A DNA stretch of 51,473 nucleotides, from positions 10,345-61,817 of the forward strand of contig JAIVJM010000240.1 in the NCBI GenBank assembly GCA_020199995.1, in the 5' to 3' direction. Shown piece after piece: positions 43,715-51,473 of the stretch (position 1 is its first letter; each line of letters begins with the position of its first letter). This DNA is from Acidobacteriota bacterium. GTDB lineage: Bacteria > Acidobacteriota > Blastocatellia > Pyrinomonadales > Pyrinomonadaceae. The notes beneath the pieces were generated by a model. It worked only from the letters and a program-made list of their open reading frames with translations. It had not been told where the DNA came from and did not search any database. Made by a program: the position numbers and the translations under genes.

Positions 43715-43747
43715 GTCTGTCAGCTTTAAAGAGTCCGGCTCTTATCT

Positions 43748-46700
43748 TCATCCCTTCCGGGAATATAGTCCGGCAATGACGCGACGCGCTCTCTCTTCCG
43801 GCAGCATGCGGAGTCGCCAGAGCGCGAGCCCCGCCGCCGTCGCGAGCGAGATGAGCAGCCCGAGCAGAACTGACTTCGGGCGATAGGCGAAGCTCACTGC
43901 GTGCGCGCCGGGCGGGAGGGCGACGCCGCGCTGGTTGTAGTTGACGCGCAGGGTTTCAACGCCGCGCCCATCCACCTCGGCGCGCCAGCCGGGGTAGTGG
44001 TTCTCGCTCAGGACGAGAATCGAAGGCGCGTCCGAGACGGTCTTCAGCTCGATTCGATTCGGCTCGTATTTCGTCAACTCGACGCTTTTGTCCGTGCTCG
44101 CGCCCGAGAGATTGAAGTCCCCCAAAGGGGCTTCGACGAGCGCGGTGCGGCGAGGCTCCCACGCCGCACCGCCGGGCAGACGGCCCGTGCGGATCACTTC
44201 GAGCATCGCCTCCTCGCCGAGCACTTCCGCGCCCGACGCCAGCCACGCGCGCGGCAGCACGTGCGCGTTCTCGTAAATCAGGACGTTGCCCGCCTGCGCC
44301 ACGCGCCGCCAGCGCCCCGAGTCCGGCCCCGAAGTCACCGGCGGCGTCGCAGTTGCCGAAGTCGAAGTCGGCGCGGCTGTCGTAGACGCCAGCGTCGCGT
44401 CTGCCGAAGTCGGCGGTGTTGCGGCGGCCTGTCCCGCGTGGAGTGGCGGGGCTTTCGTCATCCACTCCGAGCGGAGCGCGACGGCGTTCTGGCCCCCGCC
44501 CGCGTCCGAGAGAGTGGCGCGCACGACGTTGAGTCCAAGGTCGGGCGCGGCGGGGTACGCGGCGACCTCGATCTCGCCGCCCTCGACGACGGCCCTTTCG
44601 GGGAGCGCGAAAGACGCCACGTATGTGTGCCCCTCGTACGCCCCTTGCGCGTCCTCGACCGCGTAGCTCGTCGCCAAAGGCGCGCGCTGGTGCCGCACGG
44701 CGCGGCGGATGTCGGCGCGGTCGTAGGCCCACTCGGACGTGTGCTCTCCGGCGCGCAGCGTAAACTCGAAGGTGCGACCGCCCTCCGCGCGCAGGCGCAC
44801 GCGACCGACCGCAGTGCCATCAGGCACCCCGACCGACCAGGAGAGATTCGTGAGCAGCGAGAAACGATCCGCCGCGACGCGCGGCACGTCGAAGGCGAGG
44901 CGCTCGCCCCCATCGAGCGGCGGCACGTTGAGGTTCTCCGGCGCGAACATCTGGCCGCCGTAATTCTCCGTCGCTGGTAAGGGCGGAAGGGCGGAAGGGG
45001 CGGCAGGTATTGACGACGCCTGCGCGACCGACGGGGATGATGACGACGCCTGCTGAGCGCCCGCCCCCTGTGTGACGCCCGGCGACGCGAGCGGCCTCGT
45101 CAGAAGGTATCGCACGTTGAGGAGGTCGAACTCGCGGCCCGCGCCGCGCAGGCTCCGCTCAGGGTCGGTCACGTCGCCCCAGACTTTCATGTCGTCGGCG
45201 AGGCGGCTGTAGCGCGCCAGCCCGAAGCCGTCGTAGCCGGCGGCGTTCTGGACGCCATGCATCATGTACGGGTCGGGTTGCAGCGCGTAGACGTTCGCCT
45301 CGGGAGTCGCCTTCTCATCGAAAGGAACCGAGGGGTCAAAGCTCTGCCACACCGTCAGGATGCGGAAGAGTCCTTCGCCCCGCGCCTTTTGTTCGCGCAG
45401 GAATTCGACGGGCGCGGGGCCGCTCCACAGCGCGCTGTCGGGTTTGGGACTTGAGGTGCGCCAACCGCTCGACTGCCCCCACAGGCACAGATCGAGCGCG
45501 AGAACGCCGAGCAGCGCGAGCGCCGGGCCCCGGCTCCTCCGGCGCGCGAACCTCCACAGAGCCCACGCGCTCAGCGCGGCGATGACGACGGGCAGGAAAA
45601 GCTCGGGCGCGCGCAGGAACGAGACGGGCGCGTCGCGGCCCAGACGGAACTCCGACGGTCGCCCCACCGTCACCACCAGACACGTCAGAAGAAAGACGCA
45701 CGCGCCGGCGACGAGCGCCCAACGCTTCGCCCGCTCGCGATTCTCCGGCGACGCCAGCGCCGTGAGCCCCCGGCCCGCAAGCACGGCCAGCGCGAAGTCC
45801 ACCTCCATCACGTGCCGCGCGGGAACGCGGAAGAGGTTCAGCACCGGCACGTAGTAAACGACGCCGTAGAGCTTGAAGGGCCAGTAGCGCCCGAAGGCGA
45901 GCGCGAGAGCGACGAGCCCAGCCGCCGCCCAGAACCTCGTCCGCGCGTCGCGCCTGCCCAGAGCCACGGCGAGCGCCGAGAGCATGAGCGTGAGGAGGCC
46001 GACGTAGGCGATGTACTCGCCGTAATATGGCGGCCCCGTGTAGGGCGCGCGGAAGAGTGGCCCGCCGTCGCCGCCGCCCACGATGTAAGGCGCGAAGAAC
46101 GTCAACAGGAAGCGCGGCGGCAGCGAGAAGGAGCTGAAGAAATCATACGAGACGTTGGCGCGCACGCTGTTGCGCATCAACTCGTAGGTCGGTAAGATTT
46201 GCACCGCCGCGAGCAACATTCCTGCCGCCAGAAGCAACAGCGACCAGAGATACCACGTCCGCGCGGGGCGTAAGGCGCGGGCCAGCGCGATCGCGTAGGC
46301 GGCGGCGAGCATGAGCGAGAAGACGAGCGTCTGCTGGTGGCCCGCGAAGGCTTGCAGCGCCACGACCGAGGCGAGGAGCACCCCGCGACCCCGCGCGCCC
46401 GTCGCGCCGTAGCCGTCAACGGCCCACAAAAGCCACGGCAGCAGGCTCGCCACCTGCACGATGTTTGTGTGGCCGAGCTGCGCGACGAGAAAGCCGCTCC
46501 ACTGAAAAGCGAGGCTCGTCGCGACGGCCCCCCAGATGTTCGACCCGCCGCGCCGCGCGTAGAGGTACGCGCCGAGCGCGGCGACGACGTAGGTCGAGAG
46601 CATCATCAGGTTGGTGGCGGCGGGCGGGTCGAAGACGAGGTAGAACCAGTTGAGCGGGAAGAGCAGCCCGGCCTGCGCCGCGCCGTGGAGCGGCATGCCG

Positions 46701-46918
46701 CTGAAGAGGCCGGGGTTCCAGAGCGGCAGATGCCCGTCGAGCGCGATTCGCGCCGCCGCGACGCGGAGCGGGACGTTGAAGATCACGCCGTCATCAGGCG
46801 ACAGGAAGAGCCGGCCCGTGACCGCCGGGAGGAAATAGAGGAAGGGCGCGAGCGCGACGAGGAGCGCCGCCCACACGTCGCGATTTTTTTTCAGCTCAGG
46901 CCGAGATGGAAGAGTCAT
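43748..46918 (-). CDS. YfhO-family membrane protein
   Basis: 1056 residues. About a dozen hydrophobic segments with YfhO landmarks: ALAPFLYFLPAVTGRLF, LPLWNPGLFSGMPLHGAAQ, GHTNIVQVASLLPWLLWA, RVPARHVMEVDFALAVLAGRG. A long extracytoplasmic beta-rich region (about 560-1000) follows, then ENHYPGWRAEVDG, which is typical of the family C-terminus, and a last membrane segment. YfhO-like proteins are GT-C-type transferases that glycosylate lipids or teichoic-acid-like polymers. ATG 46918 overlaps the start of the divergent GT39 gene by 13 bp. No good ribosome site. Confidence 0.84.
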   Translation of the reverse strand: MTLPSRPELKKNRDVWAALLVALAPFLYFLPAVTGRLFLSPDDGVIFNVPLRVAAARIALDGHLPLWNPGLFSGMPLHGAAQAGLLFPLNWFYLVFDPPAATNLMMLSTYVVAALGAYLYARRGGSNIWGAVATSLAFQWSGFLVAQLGHTNIVQVASLLPWLLWAVDGYGATGARGRGVLLASVVALQAFAGHQQTLVFSLMLAAAYAIALARALRPARTWYLWSLLLLAAGMLLAAVQILPTYELMRNSVRANVSYDFFSSFSLPPRFLLTFFAPYIVGGGDGGPLFRAPYTGPPYYGEYIAYVGLLTLMLSALAVALGRRDARTRFWAAAGLVALALAFGRYWPFKLYGVVYYVPVLNLFRVPARHVMEVDFALAVLAGRGLTALASPENRERAKRWALVAGACVFLLTCLVVTVGRPSEFRLGRDAPVSFLRAPELFLPVVIAALSAWALWRFARRRSRGPALALLGVLALDLCLWGQSSGWRTSSPKPDSALWSGPAPVEFLREQKARGEGLFRILTVWQSFDPSVPFDEKATPEANVYALQPDPYMMHGVQNAAGYDGFGLARYSRLADDMKVWGDVTDPERSLRGAGREFDLLNVRYLLTRPLASPGVTQGAGAQQASSSSPSVAQASSIPAAPSALPPLPATENYGGQMFAPENLNVPPLDGGERLAFDVPRVAADRFSLLTNLSWSVGVPDGTAVGRVRLRAEGGRTFEFTLRAGEHTSEWAYDRADIRRAVRHQRAPLATSYAVEDAQGAYEGHTYVASFALPERAVVEGGEIEVAAYPAAPDLGLNVVRATLSDAGGGQNAVALRSEWMTKAPPLHAGQAAATPPTSADATLASTTAAPTSTSATATPPVTSGPDSGRWRRVAQAGNVLIYENAHVLPRAWLASGAEVLGEEAMLEVIRTGRLPGGAAWEPRRTALVEAPLGDFNLSGASTDKSVELTKYEPNRIELKTVSDAPSILVLSENHYPGWRAEVDGRGVETLRVNYNQRGVALPPGAHAVSFAYRPKSVLLGLLISLATAAGLALWRLRMLPEERARRVIAGLYSRKG

Positions 46919-48714
46919 TGAAACAGGAAAGTGAGACGTCCGGCGCCGGTGCGTTCGTCGCCGCGCCGCGCCGCGCGCTGCTCGCGACCGCGAGGAGCGC
47001 CGCCCTCGCCCGCGGGGCCGAAGCATTGTGCGCGCTCCTGCTCTGCGTCATGTCCATCAATCTGCTCACGGTCGTCGCGCGCAAGAGCATCACCGTGGAT
47101 GAAGTCGTGATGATTCCTTCGGCATACTACCATCTCGTCGCGGGCAACTTCCAACTCGTCCACGAGCACCCGCCGCTCTCGAAGATACTCGCCGCCGTGC
47201 CGCTGCTCTTCATCCAGCCGCGCGAACTCGATTCGCGCCGGACCGGCGCGCCGCCCGCGTCGCCCGCCGAGGAGTGGGCCTATCAGGAGCACTTCTGGCA
47301 GGACAACCGCGCCGCCTTCGAGACCATCTCGTTCTGGACGCGCGTCCCCATGATCGCGCTCGCCGTCGCGCTCGGCGTCCTCGTCTTCGCCTTCGCGCGC
47401 GAGCTGTTCGGCCCGCGCGCCGCCGTGCTGGCCGTCGCGCTCTACAGTTTCGAGCCGACCGTGCTCGCGCACGCGCGCGTCGTGCAGACCGACATCCCGG
47501 CGGCCTTCGGCTACCTCCTGCTCTTCTACGCGCTCCACCGTTACGTGCCCGCGCCTTCAATGAAGCGCGCGCGCGCGCTCGGACTCGCGGGCGGCGTGGC
47601 GGTGCTCGCCAAGTTCTCGATGCTGATTGCGGGGCCGGTGCTCGCGGCGACTTTCCTCTGGATGTTGTGGCGCGCGCCGCGACGCGGACAAAGCCGTGCG
47701 GCGTTGGCCGCGCACGCCTCGGTCGCCGCGCTCGCGCTCTTTCTCATCATCCACGCGACCTACTTCTTCCACAGCCGCGAGTTGCTCGACGTGGACGCGC
47801 GCTGGGTGGCCGACGCCTTCCGCGAAAACTCCGGCGCGGTGTGGGACGCGGTGCGCGCTCTTTCGTATATTTTCCCCACCGACTTCGTGCTCGGCGTCTT
47901 CTGGCAAATCTCGCACAACGGCGCCGGCCACCCCGCGTCGCTCCTCGGCATGCACAGCCATACGGGTTGGTGGTACTACTTCCCCGTCGCCTTCGCGCTC
48001 AAGACGACGCTCCCCTTCCTCCTCCTCTCGCTCGCCTCGCTCGCGTGGAGCGGCTACGAATTATTCGTCAGGCGCGACCGGCGGTTTATCGTCCTGCTCG
48101 CCCCCTTCGCGCTCTACACGGCATTCGTGCTGCTGAGCCGCATCGACATCGGAGTCCGCTATTATCTCCCGGCCTTCCCCTTCCTGTTCATTCTGGGCGG
48201 CGCGCTCCTCGACCGGCTGCTCAACTCAGGACGCGCGCGGCGCGGCGCATGGGCGGCGACGTTCGTGTTACTGGCGTGGGTCGGCGTCGAGGCGTTGCGC
48301 GCGTACCCGAACCAGATGTCATACATGAATCAGCTCGCGTGGAGTCACCCGCACTGGCACTATCTTTCGGACTCGAATGTCGAGTGGGGCGACGACGTGC
48401 GCGGGCTCGCCGAGTACCTCAAAGCGCGCGGCGAGACGCGCGTGCGCGCCGCCACGCTCGGCGGCTACGCCACGCTCCAATACTACGGCATCGAGAGCCT
48501 TGACTTGATCGCGCCGACCGACGTGCGACTGCCTGAGACGCGCTACGTCGCCATCGGGGCGAGTTTCCTCAACGGCTCGACCGTCCCCGCGCGCGAGCTT
48601 CGCGGACGCAAGCTCACCGAAGAGGAGCGCATCAACTTCTTCGACGAATACCGGCGGCGCACGCCCGAGGCCGTCATCGGCGGCTCGACCTACATCTTCC
48701 GCGAGCACGAGTGA
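46906..48714 (+). CDS. GT39-like (PMT/ArnT-type) membrane glycosyltransferase
   Basis: 602 residues. TVDEVVMIPSAYYHLVAGNF and HEHPPLSKILAAVPL carry the Asp-Glu and His-Glu/His residues near the first periplasmic loop of the GT39/PMT family. About ten hydrophobic segments, then a soluble C-terminal part (WHYLSDSNVEWGDDVRGLAEYLKARG in pieces) found in many family members. Transfers a sugar from a polyprenyl donor at the outer face of the membrane. ATG 46906 has AGG upstream; ATG 47050 is possible. Its 5' end overlaps the divergent YfhO gene; the next GT39-like gene begins 26 bp after its stop. Confidence 0.84.
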   Translation: MEESLKQESETSGAGAFVAAPRRALLATARSAALARGAEALCALLLCVMSINLLTVVARKSITVDEVVMIPSAYYHLVAGNFQLVHEHPPLSKILAAVPLLFIQPRELDSRRTGAPPASPAEEWAYQEHFWQDNRAAFETISFWTRVPMIALAVALGVLVFAFARELFGPRAAVLAVALYSFEPTVLAHARVVQTDIPAAFGYLLLFYALHRYVPAPSMKRARALGLAGGVAVLAKFSMLIAGPVLAATFLWMLWRAPRRGQSRAALAAHASVAALALFLIIHATYFFHSRELLDVDARWVADAFRENSGAVWDAVRALSYIFPTDFVLGVFWQISHNGAGHPASLLGMHSHTGWWYYFPVAFALKTTLPFLLLSLASLAWSGYELFVRRDRRFIVLLAPFALYTAFVLLSRIDIGVRYYLPAFPFLFILGGALLDRLLNSGRARRGAWAATFVLLAWVGVEALRAYPNQMSYMNQLAWSHPHWHYLSDSNVEWGDDVRGLAEYLKARGETRVRAATLGGYATLQYYGIESLDLIAPTDVRLPETRYVAIGASFLNGSTVPARELRGRKLTEEERINFFDEYRRRTPEAVIGGSTYIFREHE

Positions 48715-48740
48715 AGACGGGCAACGGCCCCTTCTGACGG

Positions 48741-50348
48741 ATGACGAATCTCAAAGACGAACACTCCCCCCAGAGGCGGCGCACCGCGGCGCTCGTCTTT
48801 CTGGCCGTCGTCGTGCTGGGCGTCGTGCTCTACACGGCGGACATGCCGGGCAACCCGCCCGGCTTCTACATTGACGAGTCGTCCATCGCCTACAACGCGC
48901 ACCTCATCGCGACGACCGGAAGCGACGAGCACGGGACGAGCTGGCCGCTCTTCTTCCGCGCCTTCGGCGACTACAAGAATCCCGTCTACGTCTACCTGCT
49001 CGCGGCGCTTTTTCGACTGACGGGGCCGAGCATCGTCGCGGCCCGCCTCCTCAGTGTCGCGCTCGGACTGCTCGCGGCGCTCGCGCTCGGACTGCTCGCG
49101 GCGCGGCTCACGAAGCGGCGCGAGGCGGCTCCCCTCGTCGCGCTCTCGGCGCTTCTCACGCCGTGGCTCTTCGAGCTGAGCCGCGTCGTCATCGAGGTCG
49201 CGCTGTACCCTCTGGCGGTCGCGCTCTTTCTGCTCTGTGTGCACCGCGCGGCTTCGGCGGGGCGCTGGACGTGGGGCGACGCGGCGCGGCTCGCGGCGAC
49301 GCTCGCGCTCCTGACCTACAGCTACTCAGTCGGGCGTCTGCTCGGGCCGCTGCTGGCGCTCGGCCTCGCCCTCTTCGCGACGCGCGCCAATCTGCTCCGA
49401 ATCTTTCGCGTGTGGCTCGTCTACGCGCTGTCGCTCGTTCCGCTCTTCGTCTACGGATGGAGGCATCCCGGCGTGCTCACGGGCCGGTTTCAGGCCATCA
49501 CTTACCTCTCGCCGCAGAGCACCTCCGCCGAGACCGCCCTTGAGTTCCTCAAGCACTACTCCGGCAACCTCGACGTGTGGCGGCTGCTCGTCACGGGCGA
49601 CCCGAACGTGAATCAGATTGCGAGCATCCACGGCGTGACGCTCGTGCTGGCGGCGACGTTTGCGCTCTCGCTGGCGGGCGCGTGGCTCGCGTTGCGGCGC
49701 GGGACGCGCGACGCGGCGGGGCGGCGCTGGTGGCTCTTCGTTCTCTACGGCCTCGCCGCCTCAGTCGTGCCCGCCTCGCTCACCAACGAGTATTTCCACA
49801 TGCTACGCCTCGCCGCGGTGCCCGTCTTCCTGCTCGTGCTGACCGCCCCGGCCTTCGCGTGGCTCCTCGAAGAGCGCGCGGCGCACAAGAGGGCGCGGCG
49901 CACGGCGCTCATCCTGCTGGTCTCTCTGACGCTCGCGCAGGGCGCGGTCTTCCAGTGGCAGTATCACGCGCACGCGCGCGCGCCGCGCCGCACGTACCTC
50001 TTCGACTCCGACTACGCGGAGAAGATTCTCGCGCCCACGCTCGACGCCCCGCAGAGGCCGATCTATCTGGCCGACGCGCTGGCGGTTCCCGGTTACATAC
50101 ACGCCTACTGGCACGCGACGCTGCGCGGCGCGGCGCGTGCGGAGTTCGTCCTCCTCGCGCCCGACGCTTCGCCGCCCGTCGGCGCGCTCGTCATCTCGAC
50201 GGAGGAGAGCTGCCCGCGCTGCCGCATCATCGCGCGCCGCGACCCTTACACTCCGAGAGCGCGGGGATGCGGCTCGCGACGACGGGCGCGCCGCAATCCT
50301 CCGAGACCTCGGCCCCGGCGAAGAGACGGAACTCTCTCTCGTCGTTAA
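48741..50348 (+). CDS. GT39-like membrane glycosyltransferase, C-terminal part displaced
   Basis: 535 residues as an ORF, of which about 505 look native. GFYIDESSIAYNAHLI has the expected Asp-Glu after the first membrane segment, followed by about ten hydrophobic segments (LLSVALGLLAALALGLLAARL in pieces) and a soluble C-terminal part (EKILAPTLDAPQRPIYLADAL) ending ISTEESCPRCRIIARRDPYT. At 50252 the DNA enters a 44-bp patch that shifts the frame, and the last 30 residues are nonsense. The recurrent beta-sandwich that should follow is in another frame (50296-50463). Donor and acceptor unknown. Confidence 0.78.
   Translation: MTNLKDEHSPQRRRTAALVFLAVVVLGVVLYTADMPGNPPGFYIDESSIAYNAHLIATTGSDEHGTSWPLFFRAFGDYKNPVYVYLLAALFRLTGPSIVAARLLSVALGLLAALALGLLAARLTKRREAAPLVALSALLTPWLFELSRVVIEVALYPLAVALFLLCVHRAASAGRWTWGDAARLAATLALLTYSYSVGRLLGPLLALGLALFATRANLLRIFRVWLVYALSLVPLFVYGWRHPGVLTGRFQAITYLSPQSTSAETALEFLKHYSGNLDVWRLLVTGDPNVNQIASIHGVTLVLAATFALSLAGAWLALRRGTRDAAGRRWWLFVLYGLAASVVPASLTNEYFHMLRLAAVPVFLLVLTAPAFAWLLEERAAHKRARRTALILLVSLTLAQGAVFQWQYHAHARAPRRTYLFDSDYAEKILAPTLDAPQRPIYLADALAVPGYIHAYWHATLRGAARAEFVLLAPDASPPVGALVISTEESCPRCRIIARRDPYTPRARGCGSRRRARRNPPRPRPRRRDGTLSRR
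50252..50295 (+). repeat. 44-bp direct repeat, copy 1 (transplanted patch)
   Basis: Identical over 44 bp to 50679-50722, same orientation (starts TCCGAGAGCGCGGGGATGCG, ends GCGCGCCGCA). Here it replaces the expected linker between the GT39 catalytic region and the beta-sandwich and breaks the frame. Confidence 0.9.
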
Positions 50349-50463
50349 CGCGCCCCGCCAACCGGGCGAGTACATTCTCGAACTCGACATGTTGCAGGAG
50401 GGGGTGAGCTGGTTCGGACTGAGAGGTTTGCAGACGTTGAAGCTGTCCATCAAAGTGGAGTGA
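50296..50463 (+). pseudogene. Displaced beta-sandwich end of the GT39-like gene
   Basis: From about 50286 to the stop at 50461-50463 the DNA encodes GRAAILRDLGPGEETELSLV, PGEYILELDMLQEGVSWFGL and a final IKVE, the second half of the recurrent beta-sandwich module. The first half of the module is missing. It is out of frame with the GT39-like ORF and has no start codon of its own that makes sense. The last 14 bp overlap the convergent GT4 gene. Confidence 0.68.
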
Positions 50464-51473
50464 AGAAGCGAGCGCCCCGGCGACGAAATCTCAACGCTTC
50501 TTCATAAACTTCCAGAGTCTCGCGCGCGGCGCGTTCCCACGAAAACTCGGAGGCGCGGCTGAGGCCCGCGGCGGAAAGCTCGCGGCGGGCCTGCTCGTCC
50601 GCGAGGAGTCCGGAGAGGCGGCGCGTGAGATCATCCGCATCCGCCGCGTCGAAGAGGAGCGCCGCGCCACGCGTTACTTCCGAGAGCGCGGGGATGCGGC
50701 TCGCGACGACGGGCGCGCCGCAGGCCATCGCTTCGAGCGGCGGGAGCCCGAAGCCCTCGTAGAGCGAAGGGTAGACGAAGGCGCGGCACGAAGCGTAGAG
50801 AGCGCGCAAGGTCTCGTCCGCGACGTAGCCCGTGAAGAGGATGCGGTCTTTGAAGGGCGAACTCTCCAGCCGCGCGAACACCGGCTCGCTCTTCCACCCG
50901 CGGCTCCCCACCAAGACGAGTTGGAGGGGGTCCGAGGGACGCAGCCGCGCTAACTCCTCGAACGCACGGATGAGCGCGGGCAAATTCTTGCGCGGCTCGA
51001 CGGTGCCGACGGCGAGCAGGAAATCTTCCCCGACGCCGAGACTGCGGCGCTCGACTTCAGTCGCCTCGAACGCGAGCGGGCGGAAGACCGAGCGCGCGGC
51101 TTCAGGCACGACGAAGACTTTCTCACGCGCGAGGCCGAGGTGCTCGCAGACCTCGCGCCGCACGCTCTCGGTCGGCGTGATGCAGGCGTCGGCGGCGCGC
51201 GCCATCAGGGGCAGGCGGCGGCGCGCGCGGCGCACGCGGCCCCGCTCGTGCGTCTCGGGCCGCAGCAGCAGCGAGAGATCATGGACGGTGACGACCCTCG
51301 CGCAACGTCCCCACAGCGGCACTTCATAATTCGTCCCGTGGAAGAGTTGGAAGCCCCTCCGCGCGGCGTGGCGCGGGAGGCCCGCCGCCCACCAGCGCCG
51401 ACCGAGCGGGCCGACCGGCACACGCGCGAATTGCAGGTTGTCGGGGAGTGCAGGCGTAGGCTCGGCGGAGGGC
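50450..51473 (-). CDS. GT4-family glycosyltransferase (N-terminus outside window)
   Basis: At least 340 residues; the frame runs off the right edge, so the start is not seen (the valine codon at 51421 is internal). GT-B landmarks: FHGTNYEVPLWGR, VTVHDLS, VGTVEPRKNLPALIRAF, FVYPSLYEGFGLPPLEAMA (the E-x7-E nucleotide-sugar site) and CGAPVVASRIPALSEV. Transfers a sugar in surface-glycan assembly. The DNA coding for the CGAPVVASRIPALSE motif is the source of the 44-bp repeat. Convergent overlap of 14 bp with the GT39-like gene end. Confidence 0.87.
   Translation of the reverse strand, partial: PSAEPTPALPDNLQFARVPVGPLGRRWWAAGLPRHAARRGFQLFHGTNYEVPLWGRCARVVTVHDLSLLLRPETHERGRVRRARRRLPLMARAADACITPTESVRREVCEHLGLAREKVFVVPEAARSVFRPLAFEATEVERRSLGVGEDFLLAVGTVEPRKNLPALIRAFEELARLRPSDPLQLVLVGSRGWKSEPVFARLESSPFKDRILFTGYVADETLRALYASCRAFVYPSLYEGFGLPPLEAMACGAPVVASRIPALSEVTRGAALLFDAADADDLTRRLSGLLADEQARRELSAAGLSRASEFSWERAARETLEVYEEALRFRRRGARFFTPL
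50679..50722 (-). repeat. 44-bp direct repeat, copy 2 (native GT4 motif)
   Basis: Inside the GT4 gene. On the minus strand it encodes the conserved CGAPVVASRIPALSE motif, so this copy is the original and the one at 50252 the derived copy. Confidence 0.88.

Noticed and set aside
1-51473. tRNA, rRNA, insertion sequences, prophage genes or attachment sites
   Set aside because: None was recognised. The broken genes have no transposase remnants or target-site duplications at their junctions.

Overview
The window is GC-rich, densely coding bacterial DNA with no rRNA, tRNA, CRISPR array or insertion sequence that I could recognise. DUF4214 proteins, a Calx-beta/lamin-tail surface protein, many multi-domain glycosyltransferases and short intergenic palindromes together suggest an Acidobacteriota chromosome, perhaps class Blastocatellia. 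That placement is inference from gene content, not from a marker gene.

Layout. 0-10 kb: a cut-off secreted Calx-beta protein, an orphan ABC ATPase, a radical SAM protein, then a leftward group of threonine synthase, a secreted TPR protein and an alkaline-phosphatase-fold enzyme. 10-17 kb: a HAD phosphatase fused out of frame to a cyclophilin remnant, then a leftward run of a large TPR protein, a small membrane protein, thiE, thiD and a secreted ankyrin protein. 17-29 kb: an O-antigen ligase-like protein with an apparent PDZ insertion, a FkbM-like methyltransferase, an ABC polysaccharide-export permease separated from its Wzt-like ATPase by DUF72, GH13 and VapBC genes, then a coiled-coil protein and a methyltransferase. 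28-51 kb: a surface-polysaccharide region with GT4, GT2 and GT-C enzymes, a second radical SAM protein, YfhO and DUF4214 proteins, a lipoprotein and a GT4-methyltransferase fusion. Most genes from 17 kb on could build, modify, ligate or export a surface glycan.

Three patterns run across the window. (1) At least seven intergenic spacers hold palindromes made of tandem 7-bp units; unit sequences differ between spacers but the period of seven is kept, and two genes take their stop codon from such an array. (2) One small beta-sandwich module of about 120 residues recurs at the C-terminus of three, probably four, unrelated enzymes and makes up a stand-alone lipoprotein. (3) Several genes (HAD/cyclophilin, large TPR protein, GH13, VapC, a methyltransferase, a GT-C enzyme, an ABC permease, a GT4 remnant) are broken by internal deletions, a 43-bp tandem duplication or a 44-bp transplanted patch. 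These are either real decay and rearrangement or assembly error, which the sequence alone cannot settle.
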